Positions 1 through 7,198 of a DNA stretch of 7,382 bases are shown here, one piece after another. The stretch comes from an uncultured Spirochaetia bacterium (lineage in GTDB: Bacteria > Spirochaetota > UBA6919): positions 1 to 7,382 of the forward strand of contig CAJXGR010000153.1 in the NCBI GenBank assembly GCA_913053665.1, in the 5' to 3' direction. Below the pieces are notes generated by a model. It was not told where the DNA came from, ran no database searches, and saw only the letters and a program-made list of their open reading frames with translations. Position 1 is the first letter of the stretch, and each line of letters opens with the position of its first letter. The position numbers and the translations under genes were made by a program.

Positions 1-3000
1 CTCATCTTGTTCACCCCACCAATCGTCTGCCTCAAGATTAACAGTCAAGTCTGCATGAATGTGACGGCCACCGATCATCTCAATAATCAATTCATTCCTT
101 CTGGCTTTCCTTAAGATTTTTTTGATAGTCTTTTTAGTCTCTTTTGATGTGTTAGGATCACTAAACATCCTCTTAAGTTTATGTATTGCCTTCTCCCTAA
201 CTGAAGACCTCATGTCTGTAAATATCTGAATACTAAGAAAGCCGATTCTGGGGGGGAGAGACTTCTCTGTATCATCAATCCAAAAGCCATATGCATAAGG
301 ATCAAACTTAAAACTACCTCCTGTAGACACTTCAGCCTGATATTTCGTCCCATAAAAAAAAGAACGTATGTCCCTTCCATATTCCTGCTGGATATAGAAA
401 ACAGATCTGTCCACAAAAGCCAGTGAGAACTCACCCTGAACTCCTTCACCTTGCTGATTAGTCACTCTGACCTTGAACTCAGCCTCTTCCTGAGGTTGAA
501 ACGTCTTTTTAGGACTTGTAATCTCAACATTGAGGAGTTTATCTTCAGGTAGGATAATCGTTTCCAGAGAATCAAAGTAAAAGTAATTGTTCCTTACAAG
601 GTCTACTACAAAACGTACCTTTGGGCCAATGTTTCGAGGGATAACTACTTTCACCACCTTGCTCTGTCCCTTTATGAACAGCATTTTATGGTAATGAACA
701 TTATTAGATTCTATTGTGAGCAAGACATAGGAGTTTTTATATATTGTGTTAATCAGTATTCGGGCCTCTTCACCGGATCGATAGGTGTCTTTGTGAGTCA
801 GGACTTCAACTTCTTTATACTTGTAATTCCTGAAGTGATTAGACTTCCCGGCTACCCATAAATAACAGATCCCCCTGATTTCCCTACCCTTGGAAGTCCT
901 GGACGTTACAACGGCTTTAAAATACCCTTCCTGAGGGGATATAAACTGTATTTGTCCCTTGCCTTCACTATCCACATGGACTTTCCGACGATATATAATC
1001 TCATCCGTCCTTTCTATAAATGGTTTCCACTTGCGATCGTAGGGATCTTTCTTTCTGACAGGGTTTTCTCTAAATCTGAGTGAATAAACTTTCACTTCAC
1101 CATTGAATGGAACAGCTTTACCATTACCGTTCATTCCCTTGATGTTTATGTTTACTTTCTCATCCTTGCTATAGAGATATTGATCCGTGTTGAGGTAAAT
1201 ATAAAAAGGGTTCTGGGTGATCTTGACTTTCGCTTCCTTTGTTACATGCCGTCTTGAGTCATCAACAACCGTTACCGTAATGCTATAAATAATATCAGCG
1301 TCTTCATGATCTTTAATTCTTTTAGATCGTAGAGTAACATAGGCTTCACCCTTCTCATTTGTTTTCACCTCCCCCTTTTTCACCAGTTCAGAACTATAAT
1401 AGTATCCAGGGTATCTAGCTTGATCCATAGCATATTGAGGGTTTCTCAGTTTCTTAAACTCTGTATCATAGTACCATGAATATTTTCTCTTGGGCTGGTA
1501 GCTGTGGTAATAAGGCTTTACATAGATCCTATACTCTACTTTAGCGTTTCGCACAGGCGTCCCAAAGTAATATTTACTCTGAATCTTGAACCGAACTTTA
1601 TCCCCCAACTTGTATCTCTTTTTATCAGGTGTCACATTGACTTGATACTCCGGCTTCTTATATTCCTCCACTCTGAAGTAATTCCCAGCTGATTTATAGG
1701 GGCTAATCTCTTGATCACCAACCATCACATAGATTTTATACTTCCCTAACCTTGGCTCAGAGTCTATTTTCCATGAGCCGCTCACCGTACCATATTCATT
1801 GCTTTTAAGAGTCTGCCGACTCACTTCACGCCCCCTGGGATCTTTGATCAGAACTTCCACTTTTTGATCCTTAACGTTTATATACCCTTTCTGATCATAT
1901 ATTCGGATGATCTCTTTAAAGCGAAGGGTTTGATTTGGCCTGTAGACGGGACGATCCATGTAACCATAGATTTTATAATCTTTTTTCTTCCCCCTATCAC
2001 TGTAATGAACTCTATTCCAGATATTTCTGTAAGTATAGTTCTTTGAAACGGCGTAATCCTCGCCTCTCTTAGCGATGATAATTAATGGGTCTTCTGATTG
2101 GAGTGGCTGAGCCAGGAAACCATTGTCATCCGTTAAAAACGAGTGATGCTCATATTTTATATCATAGTCCTTCTTACCCTTCTTAATCTTTATGGCCTTT
2201 TGAATTAGAATATCTATTTTAGGGATAGGCTGACCAGATCGTGAATCCAGGGTGTAGAGGATTGATTTATCCTGCCCTGTCTTAGTGATCAAAGCGATTC
2301 TGGAAATGATAATCAGTATAGAGGCTTTGTATTGGAGCCCTTCAGTGTTGGAGCCGGTTGCCTGGACGATATAGGCCCCATTTTTCCTTATGGGTACGGG
2401 AATAGATGGATTTCCAGGGTCATTAAAGGAGTGGACATAATGATTCCCTCTATCGGGTGTTCTAAAGTTCCATTTGGCAATGGGTTTTAGGCCGTCTAGC
2501 GAGTATTTGTTAAGCTCATCCAGTTGATGAGTCTTCTTTAACACATCAAATAGATTTACACGCCAGGCTGACAAATGAATTATCTTCATATTTCGGGCTG
2601 ACCAATCCAATAGAACCTTCTCACCGGGTCTTATAATCCCCACATTCCCCAACAGAAGAAAGGGAAGGGTCATCGCATCCAGCTTTAACTCGGCGGACTC
2701 AGCTATTTTCGTGTCTGGGTGGTTTAAAATCACCTGCCGATATTCTTTCACAGCTTTTTTATAGAGATAATTACTTTGATAATACCGTGCAAGCTCCATG
2801 CGTGCCTGGCTCGCAGGATATTCTTTTGGGTAGCGTTTAATGACTTCTCTATAATATTTTAGTGCAAGTTTCTTATTATCGTAGTAAATATCATCAATAT
2901 AAGTCCCTTTATAGTAAAGAGCTTCAGCCTGTAATGATTTATATCTTTTGATCTGATCGGGATTTTTAGCCTTTTTGGGGTCAGAAAGCCCAATGATCCT

Positions 3001-3543
3001 GTCATAGTACTTCAGTATCCTCTTTTGATCTCTAAACCGCTTTAACTTACGGATATTTCGGCTCTTGCCATGATAGCTTCTATTTCTATAGACACGAATC
3101 AGACTGTAGTAAAGGGAGATGGTCTCTTTGTTTTTCTTCCTCTTGATATATAAAGAGATCGCTTTAGTGTGATAGGAGATTCTTTGTTTGGCAGACAATA
3201 TTGAATGCTTCTGGCTTTCTTTAGCCATATAAGCCATGAGATCAGGTCGTTTGTATAGCTTTTTATTCTTGTGAATCAGTCTATCCAGATATTCGATTCC
3301 CCTCATGCTGTGTTTAAGGTGGATATAGACTTTTCCTTTTAATACCTTAGCTTCCAGAACATACTTCGATCTAGGATGATCTTTAAGGAAGCCTCTAATA
3401 TACGATAATGTAGCACGATAGGAGTTTTTCTTATAAGAGCTTTGAATCTGGTTCCATAACAATCTATCTGACGGGCTTTTAGCTTCAATGCTTAAGGTAA
3501 AAGTGCAAATAATAGAGATTAAAAGAAATACACGACCTGTCAT
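1..3543 (-). CDS. Alpha-2-macroglobulin family protein with N-terminal TPR-like region (3' end outside window)
   Basis: The frame is open without a stop for all 1181 codons from the ATG at 3541-3543 to the left edge, so the C-terminal part is missing. Residues 1-21 form a Sec signal peptide with hydrophobic core VFLLISIICTF and likely cleavage after IEA. Residues 22-285 are helical and TPR-like, clearest at 206-281 (ALKYYREVIKRYP, then KKAVKEYRQVILNHP). Macroglobulin (MG) domains follow. RPG near 305-307 opens an MG1-like domain. DRPVYRPNQTLRFK at 530-543 is the family's MG2 hallmark. EYKKPEY at 626-632 and YYFG at 658-661 are typical of MG3/MG4. A bait-region-domain (A2M_BRD) pattern runs from about 911 to 1051, including FSLAFVDRSVFYI at 1039-1051. 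Known family members are periplasmic protease traps or envelope-defence proteins, often beside pbpC. Any thioester (CxEQ) or partner gene would lie left of the window. The start is fixed by a strong AAGGAGG. The family call is firm, but trapping activity is inferred only. Confidence 0.93.
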   Translation of the reverse strand, partial: MTGRVFLLISIICTFTLSIEAKSPSDRLLWNQIQSSYKKNSYRATLSYIRGFLKDHPRSKYVLEAKVLKGKVYIHLKHSMRGIEYLDRLIHKNKKLYKRPDLMAYMAKESQKHSILSAKQRISYHTKAISLYIKRKKNKETISLYYSLIRVYRNRSYHGKSRNIRKLKRFRDQKRILKYYDRIIGLSDPKKAKNPDQIKRYKSLQAEALYYKGTYIDDIYYDNKKLALKYYREVIKRYPKEYPASQARMELARYYQSNYLYKKAVKEYRQVILNHPDTKIAESAELKLDAMTLPFLLLGNVGIIRPGEKVLLDWSARNMKIIHLSAWRVNLFDVLKKTHQLDELNKYSLDGLKPIAKWNFRTPDRGNHYVHSFNDPGNPSIPVPIRKNGAYIVQATGSNTEGLQYKASILIIISRIALITKTGQDKSILYTLDSRSGQPIPKIDILIQKAIKIKKGKKDYDIKYEHHSFLTDDNGFLAQPLQSEDPLIIIAKRGEDYAVSKNYTYRNIWNRVHYSDRGKKKDYKIYGYMDRPVYRPNQTLRFKEIIRIYDQKGYINVKDQKVEVLIKDPRGREVSRQTLKSNEYGTVSGSWKIDSEPRLGKYKIYVMVGDQEISPYKSAGNYFRVEEYKKPEYQVNVTPDKKRYKLGDKVRFKIQSKYYFGTPVRNAKVEYRIYVKPYYHSYQPKRKYSWYYDTEFKKLRNPQYAMDQARYPGYYYSSELVKKGEVKTNEKGEAYVTLRSKRIKDHEDADIIYSITVTVVDDSRRHVTKEAKVKITQNPFYIYLNTDQYLYSKDEKVNINIKGMNGNGKAVPFNGEVKVYSLRFRENPVRKKDPYDRKWKPFIERTDEIIYRRKVHVDSEGKGQIQFISPQEGYFKAVVTSRTSKGREIRGICYLWVAGKSNHFRNYKYKEVEVLTHKDTYRSGEEARILINTIYKNSYVLLTIESNNVHYHKMLFIKGQSKVVKVVIPRNIGPKVRFVVDLVRNNYFYFDSLETIILPEDKLLNVEITSPKKTFQPQEEAEFKVRVTNQQGEGVQGEFSLAFVDRSVFYIQQEYGRDIRSFFYGTKYQAEVSTGGSFKFDPYAYGFWIDDTEKSLPPRIGFLSIQIFTDMRSSVREKAIHKLKRMFSDPNTSKETKKTIKKILRKARRNELIIEMIGGRHIHADLTVNLEADDWWGEQDE

Positions 3544-3547
3544 GAAA

Positions 3548-3555
3548 CCCTCCTT
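3548..3555 (-). promoter_or_regulatory. Ribosome binding site of the alpha-2-macroglobulin gene
   Basis: On the minus strand AAGGAGGG sits just before the ATG at 3543, leaving a GTTTC spacer after it. This is a near-perfect Shine-Dalgarno sequence. It supports the chosen start, which also gives a well-formed signal peptide. Confidence 0.85.
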
Positions 3556-3733
3556 ACTCTTGAAACGGCTATATAATATTTATAGATTATAAAATATAAC
3601 TAATAAAAGTAGAATGAGTAAGCCAAGAAGAGAAATTAATACCCATCACTCATGATTTCGACAATTCCTCTAAAGAATGTCTTTAGCTTGTTTTACAAAA
3701 CTCCGATTCTTTATAGTACTTATGGTAAGCAAA
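3556..3733. promoter_or_regulatory. AT-rich divergent promoter region between the A2M gene and the Tyr-rich secreted-protein gene
   Basis: This is the only space between two divergent starts and must hold promoters for both. For the minus-strand A2M gene, TATAAT at 3586-3591 is a good -10, but the -35 at normal distance is poor (TTCTAC at 3609-3614). For the plus-strand gene, TTGAAA at 3560-3565 lies 17 bp before TAGATT at 3583-3588. A second option is TATAGT at 3712-3717, with TTGTTT at 3688-3693 upstream. It would give a very short leader if translation starts at 3734. The two main candidates overlap, so the genes may compete for polymerase. Small inverted repeats are present: GTTTTACAAAAC at 3690-3701, and ATGAGT/ACTCAT at 3614-3619 and 3648-3653. 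Exact start sites cannot be chosen from sequence alone. Confidence 0.45.
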
Positions 3734-4696
3734 ATGAGAACAATCATAGTTACAAGCCTCGCCTTTTACCTTATTGGAACAGGGTTCATCCAATTAGAGG
3801 CTCAGGAATACGTGGATCAACCTGCTTTCAGACAGGGATCAAAGGCTTACTATGCCATTGCTTACCACTATCACACATGGAAAATCCCGGTTTTCAAAAG
3901 ACGTATCAATCCTCGTTATCTCCATTACTTCAAAAGATATTACGTTGTATATCACCATAATAACTATATTTACAGGTTTGAGGTCTACGAAAACAACGTA
4001 CTGTTCAGCCGAAATATGATCACGCGAACTCATGTCCGTTCAGAACGCTTCAGCCCGCGAGGTTACCGAATACTTTCGCAAAAGCTTTACTATAACAAGA
4101 ATAACCGTCTAAAGCGTGAAGAGAATTATCGCGACAGCCGTTTATTTACCTACTACATATACTATTATGGAGACGGGGGAAAGCGGGAAAAGATGGAAAT
4201 ATTTAACCCTCAAGGAGATAGAATTGGCCGATTTTATTATAGAGGTTATGGACGTGACAAGCCTTTAGATCGTAAATCTGAGGTATACTCCGGAGGAGAA
4301 GCCGCCCAATCCATGAAAGCCAGGATGCCGAGGGTGAGAATAAAGAGTCTTAAGGTTATTCGAGACAGTCTCTATAAAACATTTCGTGTTGTCGTAAAAC
4401 TTTACAATGAAGATGAGATCAAGCTCCAGGGCCTGACAATCAGTGTGGACCTCTATAACGAGCGTGGTGACATAGTGGACAGCATAGCAGGAAAGCCAAA
4501 GGGATATGATACAACCCTTGAACCTGGCAGCACTCTAGTTATGGAAAGTGGAGAGACCCGGATGTTCTTTGTTAGAATACGTTTATACATACACTATAAC
4601 GATGACGTTGAGTCAGAACTGAATTACATCGGCCCCTACTACTTTAGCCCCCACAGGAAAAGGAACAGTTCCTATCACTCATCACAAATGAGGTAA
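3734..4696 (+). CDS. Tyrosine-rich secreted protein, unknown function, with YD-like beta repeats and a C-terminal FxLYD-like domain
   Basis: The product is 320 aa from the chosen ATG. Residues 1-23 form a signal peptide (short MR start, core TIIVTSLAFYLIGTGF, likely cleavage after LEA). In-frame ATGs at 3677 and 3722 exist. The 3677 start would add a second hydrophobic stretch and is less likely. No start has a good Shine-Dalgarno; GGTAAG before 3734 is weak. The mature N-terminal part is extremely tyrosine-rich, with 25 Tyr in residues 26-180. Residues 78-172 read as alternating beta strands and tight turns (YYNKNNRLKREENY, then IFNPQGDRIGRFYY), like YD/RHS-type repeats without a toxin end. 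Residues 199-306 resemble the Ig-like FxLYD fold: KTFRVVVKLYNED, ISVDLYNERGDIVDS, and a LEPGS turn. No catalytic motif is visible. It probably acts in the periplasm or at the surface. It is divergent from the A2M gene and overlaps enolase tail to tail. The gene is fairly sure; the function is unknown. Confidence 0.8.
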   Translation: MRTIIVTSLAFYLIGTGFIQLEAQEYVDQPAFRQGSKAYYAIAYHYHTWKIPVFKRRINPRYLHYFKRYYVVYHHNNYIYRFEVYENNVLFSRNMITRTHVRSERFSPRGYRILSQKLYYNKNNRLKREENYRDSRLFTYYIYYYGDGGKREKMEIFNPQGDRIGRFYYRGYGRDKPLDRKSEVYSGGEAAQSMKARMPRVRIKSLKVIRDSLYKTFRVVVKLYNEDEIKLQGLTISVDLYNERGDIVDSIAGKPKGYDTTLEPGSTLVMESGETRMFFVRIRLYIHYNDDVESELNYIGPYYFSPHRKRNSSYHSSQMR

Positions 4697-5980
4697 ATTG
4701 TAGAAACTCTCCAATCCTTGATAGATGGCCCCATCCCCTAAACCTTCTTCAATCCTTAAAAGCTGATTATACTTAGCGACACGATCACTCCTGGACAATG
4801 AACCCGTCTTGATTTGTCCTGTGTTCAAGGCGACAGCAAGGTCTGCTATAGTAGTATCTTCTGTTTCCCCCGACCGATGGGAAATAACGGCCGTATAGCC
4901 TGCCCTTTTCGCCATCTCAACAGCTTCAATGGTTTCTGTTAGCGTCCCGATTTGATTGACTTTAATGAGTATCGAATTACATATTCCCTGGTCAATACCC
5001 TGTTTCAGGCGTTTCGTGTTGGTCACGAAAAGATCGTCCCCCATTAATTGTATCTTCTGACCTAATTTCTCAGTCATGATCTTCCAGCCATCCCAGTCGT
5101 CTTCAGCCATCCCATCTTCTATTGAGAGGATAGGATACTTCTTGACCCAATCCACATAGAAATCCACCATCTCCTCAGAGCTTAACTCTCTCTTATCCGA
5201 CTTTTTAAAGATATACTTCTTTTTATCTTTATCATAAAACTCACTGGAAGCAGGATCCAGGGCTATGTAAATATCCTTACGAGGGCTAAGCCCGCACTGT
5301 TCAACGGCTGACAATATCACCTCAACCGCCTCTTCATTGGACTTGAGACTAGGGGCAAAGCCTCCCTCGTCTCCAACAGCCGTACTATAACCTTTCTCTT
5401 TCAGAATCTTTTTCAACCCATGAAATATCTCGGCTATCATCCTGAGACCCTCACTAAAGCTTGAAGCCCCCACAGGCATCACCATAAACTCCTGAAGGTC
5501 CACGTTATTATCGGCATGGGCGCCCCCATTCAATATGTTAGCCATAGGAACAGGCAGTACTCTGGCGTTCACACCCCCAATATAACGGTAGAGAGGGAGT
5601 TCCACATACTCAGCCGCCGCCTTACAACAAGCCAGAGAGACTCCAAGCATCGCATTGGCTCCCAACTTTGACTTGTTCTCTGTTCCATCCATTTCGATAA
5701 GACGATTGTCAATACCAATCTGATCCAGAACGTCTATATCCTCCATTTCCAAGGATATAAGATCGTTCACGTTTTGGACAGCCCTCAATACACCCTTTCC
5801 CATATATCTGGACGAATCACCATCCCGAAGTTCTACAGCCTCATGTTCCCCTGTAGAAGCCCCACTTGGGACACACGCCCTCCCAACGATACCGCTATCC
5901 AGAATAACTTCCACCTCAACCGTAGGATTGCCTCGTGAGTCGAGGATCTCACGGGCATGTATATCTTTAATGACAGACAT
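4682..5980 (-). CDS. eno: Enolase (phosphopyruvate hydratase)
   Basis: The product is a cytoplasmic glycolytic enzyme, 432 aa, full family length. It interconverts 2-phosphoglycerate and phosphoenolpyruvate with two Mg2+ and is also a usual RNA-degradosome or moonlighting surface protein. All key residues can be read: loop SGAST with Ser42, His155 in NGGAHADN, Glu164 in LQEFM, Glu205 in GDEGGFAP, metal ligands Asp242, Glu288 (SIEDG) and Asp315 (GDDLFVTN), catalytic Lys340 in ILIKVNQIGT, and His368-Arg369-Ser370 in the SHRSGETEDTTIADLA signature, then Lys391 in KTGSLSR. The longer reading from GTG at 5986 is rejected because that codon lies inside the Shine-Dalgarno; ATG at 5980 gives the usual MSVIKDIHAREILDSRGNP start. 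It has its own consensus promoter. Its last 15 bp overlap the convergent secreted-protein gene. Nothing suggests inactivation. Confidence 0.99.
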   Translation of the reverse strand: MSVIKDIHAREILDSRGNPTVEVEVILDSGIVGRACVPSGASTGEHEAVELRDGDSSRYMGKGVLRAVQNVNDLISLEMEDIDVLDQIGIDNRLIEMDGTENKSKLGANAMLGVSLACCKAAAEYVELPLYRYIGGVNARVLPVPMANILNGGAHADNNVDLQEFMVMPVGASSFSEGLRMIAEIFHGLKKILKEKGYSTAVGDEGGFAPSLKSNEEAVEVILSAVEQCGLSPRKDIYIALDPASSEFYDKDKKKYIFKKSDKRELSSEEMVDFYVDWVKKYPILSIEDGMAEDDWDGWKIMTEKLGQKIQLMGDDLFVTNTKRLKQGIDQGICNSILIKVNQIGTLTETIEAVEMAKRAGYTAVISHRSGETEDTTIADLAVALNTGQIKTGSLSRSDRVAKYNQLLRIEEGLGDGAIYQGLESFYNLPHL

Positions 5981-5985
5981 AATCA

Positions 5986-5990
5986 CTCCT
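5986..5990 (-). promoter_or_regulatory. Enolase ribosome binding site that decides the start codon
   Basis: Minus-strand AGGAG ends at 5986 and is followed by a 5-nt spacer and the ATG at 5980-5978. The alternative in-frame GTG at 5986-5984 uses the last G of this motif, so it cannot be the start served by it. Confidence 0.85.
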
Positions 5991-5993
5991 AAA

Positions 5994-6049
5994 ATGGTTT
6001 ATGCAGCAGACATTTACTTTCCAAGTCCTTTAACACCATTATAAACCAT
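5994..6049. repeat. 9-bp perfect inverted repeat flanking the enolase transcription start
   Basis: ATGGTTTAT at 5994-6002 and its exact reverse complement ATAAACCAT at 6041-6049 are 38 bp apart. The distal arm overlaps the -10 and spacer. The proximal arm lies just before the ribosome binding site. A transcript starting near 6031 would contain only the proximal arm, so the pair would act as DNA (two protein half-sites or a loop) rather than as an RNA hairpin, unless transcription reads in from upstream. Chance occurrence in AT-rich DNA is possible. Confidence 0.4.
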
Positions 6050-6065
6050 ATATTAAACTTGTCAA
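6038..6065 (-). promoter_or_regulatory. Enolase sigma70-type promoter, perfect consensus
   Basis: On the minus strand TTGACA (6065-6060) is followed by a 16-bp spacer and TATAAT (6043-6038). Both hexamers match the housekeeping consensus at 6 of 6. Transcription should begin near 6031, giving a leader of about 50 nt. The promoter starts only 32 bp after the stop of the upstream lipoprotein gene. I see no convincing terminator between them, so read-through could add to enolase expression. Confidence 0.85.
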
Positions 6066-6097
6066 GAACAATATTCTCTTCCTTCTTCAAATCAATC

Positions 6098-7114
6098 CTA
6101 ACGAGTGAACTGGATGGCTTTTAGCACTTTTCTCACTTCTTTGCTGATTCCCTCTTTCCAATCCTTTGACTCATAGAGTATTTCCATCTCATACAGATAA
6201 TTTTTATAAGCAAAATAATATTTGCGAATAGCGATCTTTTTCTTTTTCCTCACACCCACAGCATGAAATATAACAGCTAACTTCTTTTTATTTGTTACTT
6301 TAGTCTTTCGGAGTTCAAAATCATATTGAACCCCCGCTTCACTCAGGTTGATTTTATATAAATTGATGTCCCTTTTCACCTCTTCCTTAAAGGCTTTGGA
6401 GTTCTTCATCTTGGCAACAAGTGACACACTTAGTAAAATAGCTATCCTTTTATGGGACCAGTTGATAATCTGATTTCCCTGTGTGGATAATGGATCCCAA
6501 TCCTCTGAGTTGTGGATGCGTATTCCATAACGTTCTCTATAGCTTTGCGTCCTGCCTTGATATCGCCGAATACCGTTAATTATCTGTAGGGCTTCTTTTT
6601 CCAGATTAAGTCCCTTTCCTTTACCCAACAATATCAACTCATAAGTCTTTTCCTTATAAGAAATTAAGGATAAATACACCGTATGATAGACTTTTTTACC
6701 TTCCTGAAAGTCCTCAACACTCTCAATCTCTCCTTTCGCCATCCAGGCCTCCTTAAGGCCAATTTGAACTCCTCTCATCCAACTGAAATGAATATCTTCT
6801 TTTACCTTAAGATACTTCTGGAAGAGAGTTTTGAGGGATAGATTACTTTTGGGATACAGATATAATTTGCCTTTTACTTTTGAGTCCTCGCTTTCAAAAA
6901 CGGCAATGGCCCGATCCTCTTTTTCCAACAGATAATTCCAGGATTCAGGGATACTAACTCTTGTCTCCAAATGCATTAGCCTGTTTCCCTTAAGCTTTTT
7001 CACTTTTAATACAGGTTTAAGCTCGGTAGGTCTAGTCCATTTTCTTGAACTGCAAGTGATTAGAGATAGCATTAGGCATATATGAAGAATCCAAAGGCTG
7101 GGGGATAATGGCAT
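6098..7114 (-). CDS. Probable lipoprotein with two tandem PsbP/DcrB-like domains, function unknown
   Basis: The product is 338 aa. The start is the first possible ATG, because an in-frame TAG lies directly before it (7115-7117). Residues 1-20 form a signal peptide (core WILHICLMLSLIT) ending at Cys21. The lipobox LIT-C has Thr at -1, more relaxed than in enterobacteria but acceptable in, for example, spirochaetes. The rest is two halves with the same order of elements. Half one is about 50-184: VSIPESWN, then YHTVYLSLISYKEKTYELILLG, then helix LEKEALQIINGIR. Half two is about 195-336: IRIHNSEDWD, then IAIRKYYFAYKNYLYEMEILY, then helix ISKEVRKVLKAIQF. This pattern (an extended strand with P/S-W, late paired strands, and a closing helix) is like PsbP, Mog1 and DcrB-type periplasmic domains. 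The halves share layout but little identity, so any duplication is old. It sits upstream of enolase in the same direction with its own promoter. The domain assignment is inference. Confidence 0.85.
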   Translation of the reverse strand: MPLSPSLWILHICLMLSLITCSSRKWTRPTELKPVLKVKKLKGNRLMHLETRVSIPESWNYLLEKEDRAIAVFESEDSKVKGKLYLYPKSNLSLKTLFQKYLKVKEDIHFSWMRGVQIGLKEAWMAKGEIESVEDFQEGKKVYHTVYLSLISYKEKTYELILLGKGKGLNLEKEALQIINGIRRYQGRTQSYRERYGIRIHNSEDWDPLSTQGNQIINWSHKRIAILLSVSLVAKMKNSKAFKEEVKRDINLYKINLSEAGVQYDFELRKTKVTNKKKLAVIFHAVGVRKKKKIAIRKYYFAYKNYLYEMEILYESKDWKEGISKEVRKVLKAIQFTR

Positions 7115-7169
7115 CTATTTGTCTCACAGGAAGTAATTAATGCATCATTCTGCTGATGGATAGAAAATA

Positions 7170-7198
7170 ATAGTAGCATAATTTATTGAGAATGTCAA
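7170..7198 (-). promoter_or_regulatory. Sigma70-type promoter of the lipoprotein gene
   Basis: On the minus strand TTGACA (7198-7193, perfect -35) is followed by a 17-bp spacer and TACTAT (7175-7170, 5 of 6 match to TATAAT). Transcription should start near 7163, leaving a leader of about 50 nt before the ATG at 7114. The ribosome binding site is weak (GTGAGA 7 nt before the ATG). Confidence 0.8.

Noticed and set aside
210..449. Minus-strand open frame of 79 codons
   Set aside because: It lies fully inside the A2M gene in another frame and shows no domain, signal or ribosome site. The A2M frame has family motifs across the same DNA.
1504..2046. Two short plus-strand open frames opposite the A2M gene
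   Set aside because: They are antisense to a well-supported coding region, have no ribosome sites, and encode unstructured hydrophobic strings typical of shadows of Lys/Tyr-rich genes.
3839..4033. Minus-strand open frame of 64 codons
   Set aside because: It is antisense to the Tyr-rich secreted-protein gene, with no recognisable protein feature or start signal.
4657..4673. Possible enolase terminator: AGGAA/TTCCT stem with a short T-run on the minus strand
   Set aside because: The stem has only 5 pairs and the T-run is interrupted by CC. It also lies in the coding sequence of the convergent gene, so it is too weak to annotate.
5981..5986. GTG start two codons upstream for enolase
   Set aside because: The GTG overlaps the Shine-Dalgarno AGGAG, which is correctly spaced for the ATG at 5980 instead.
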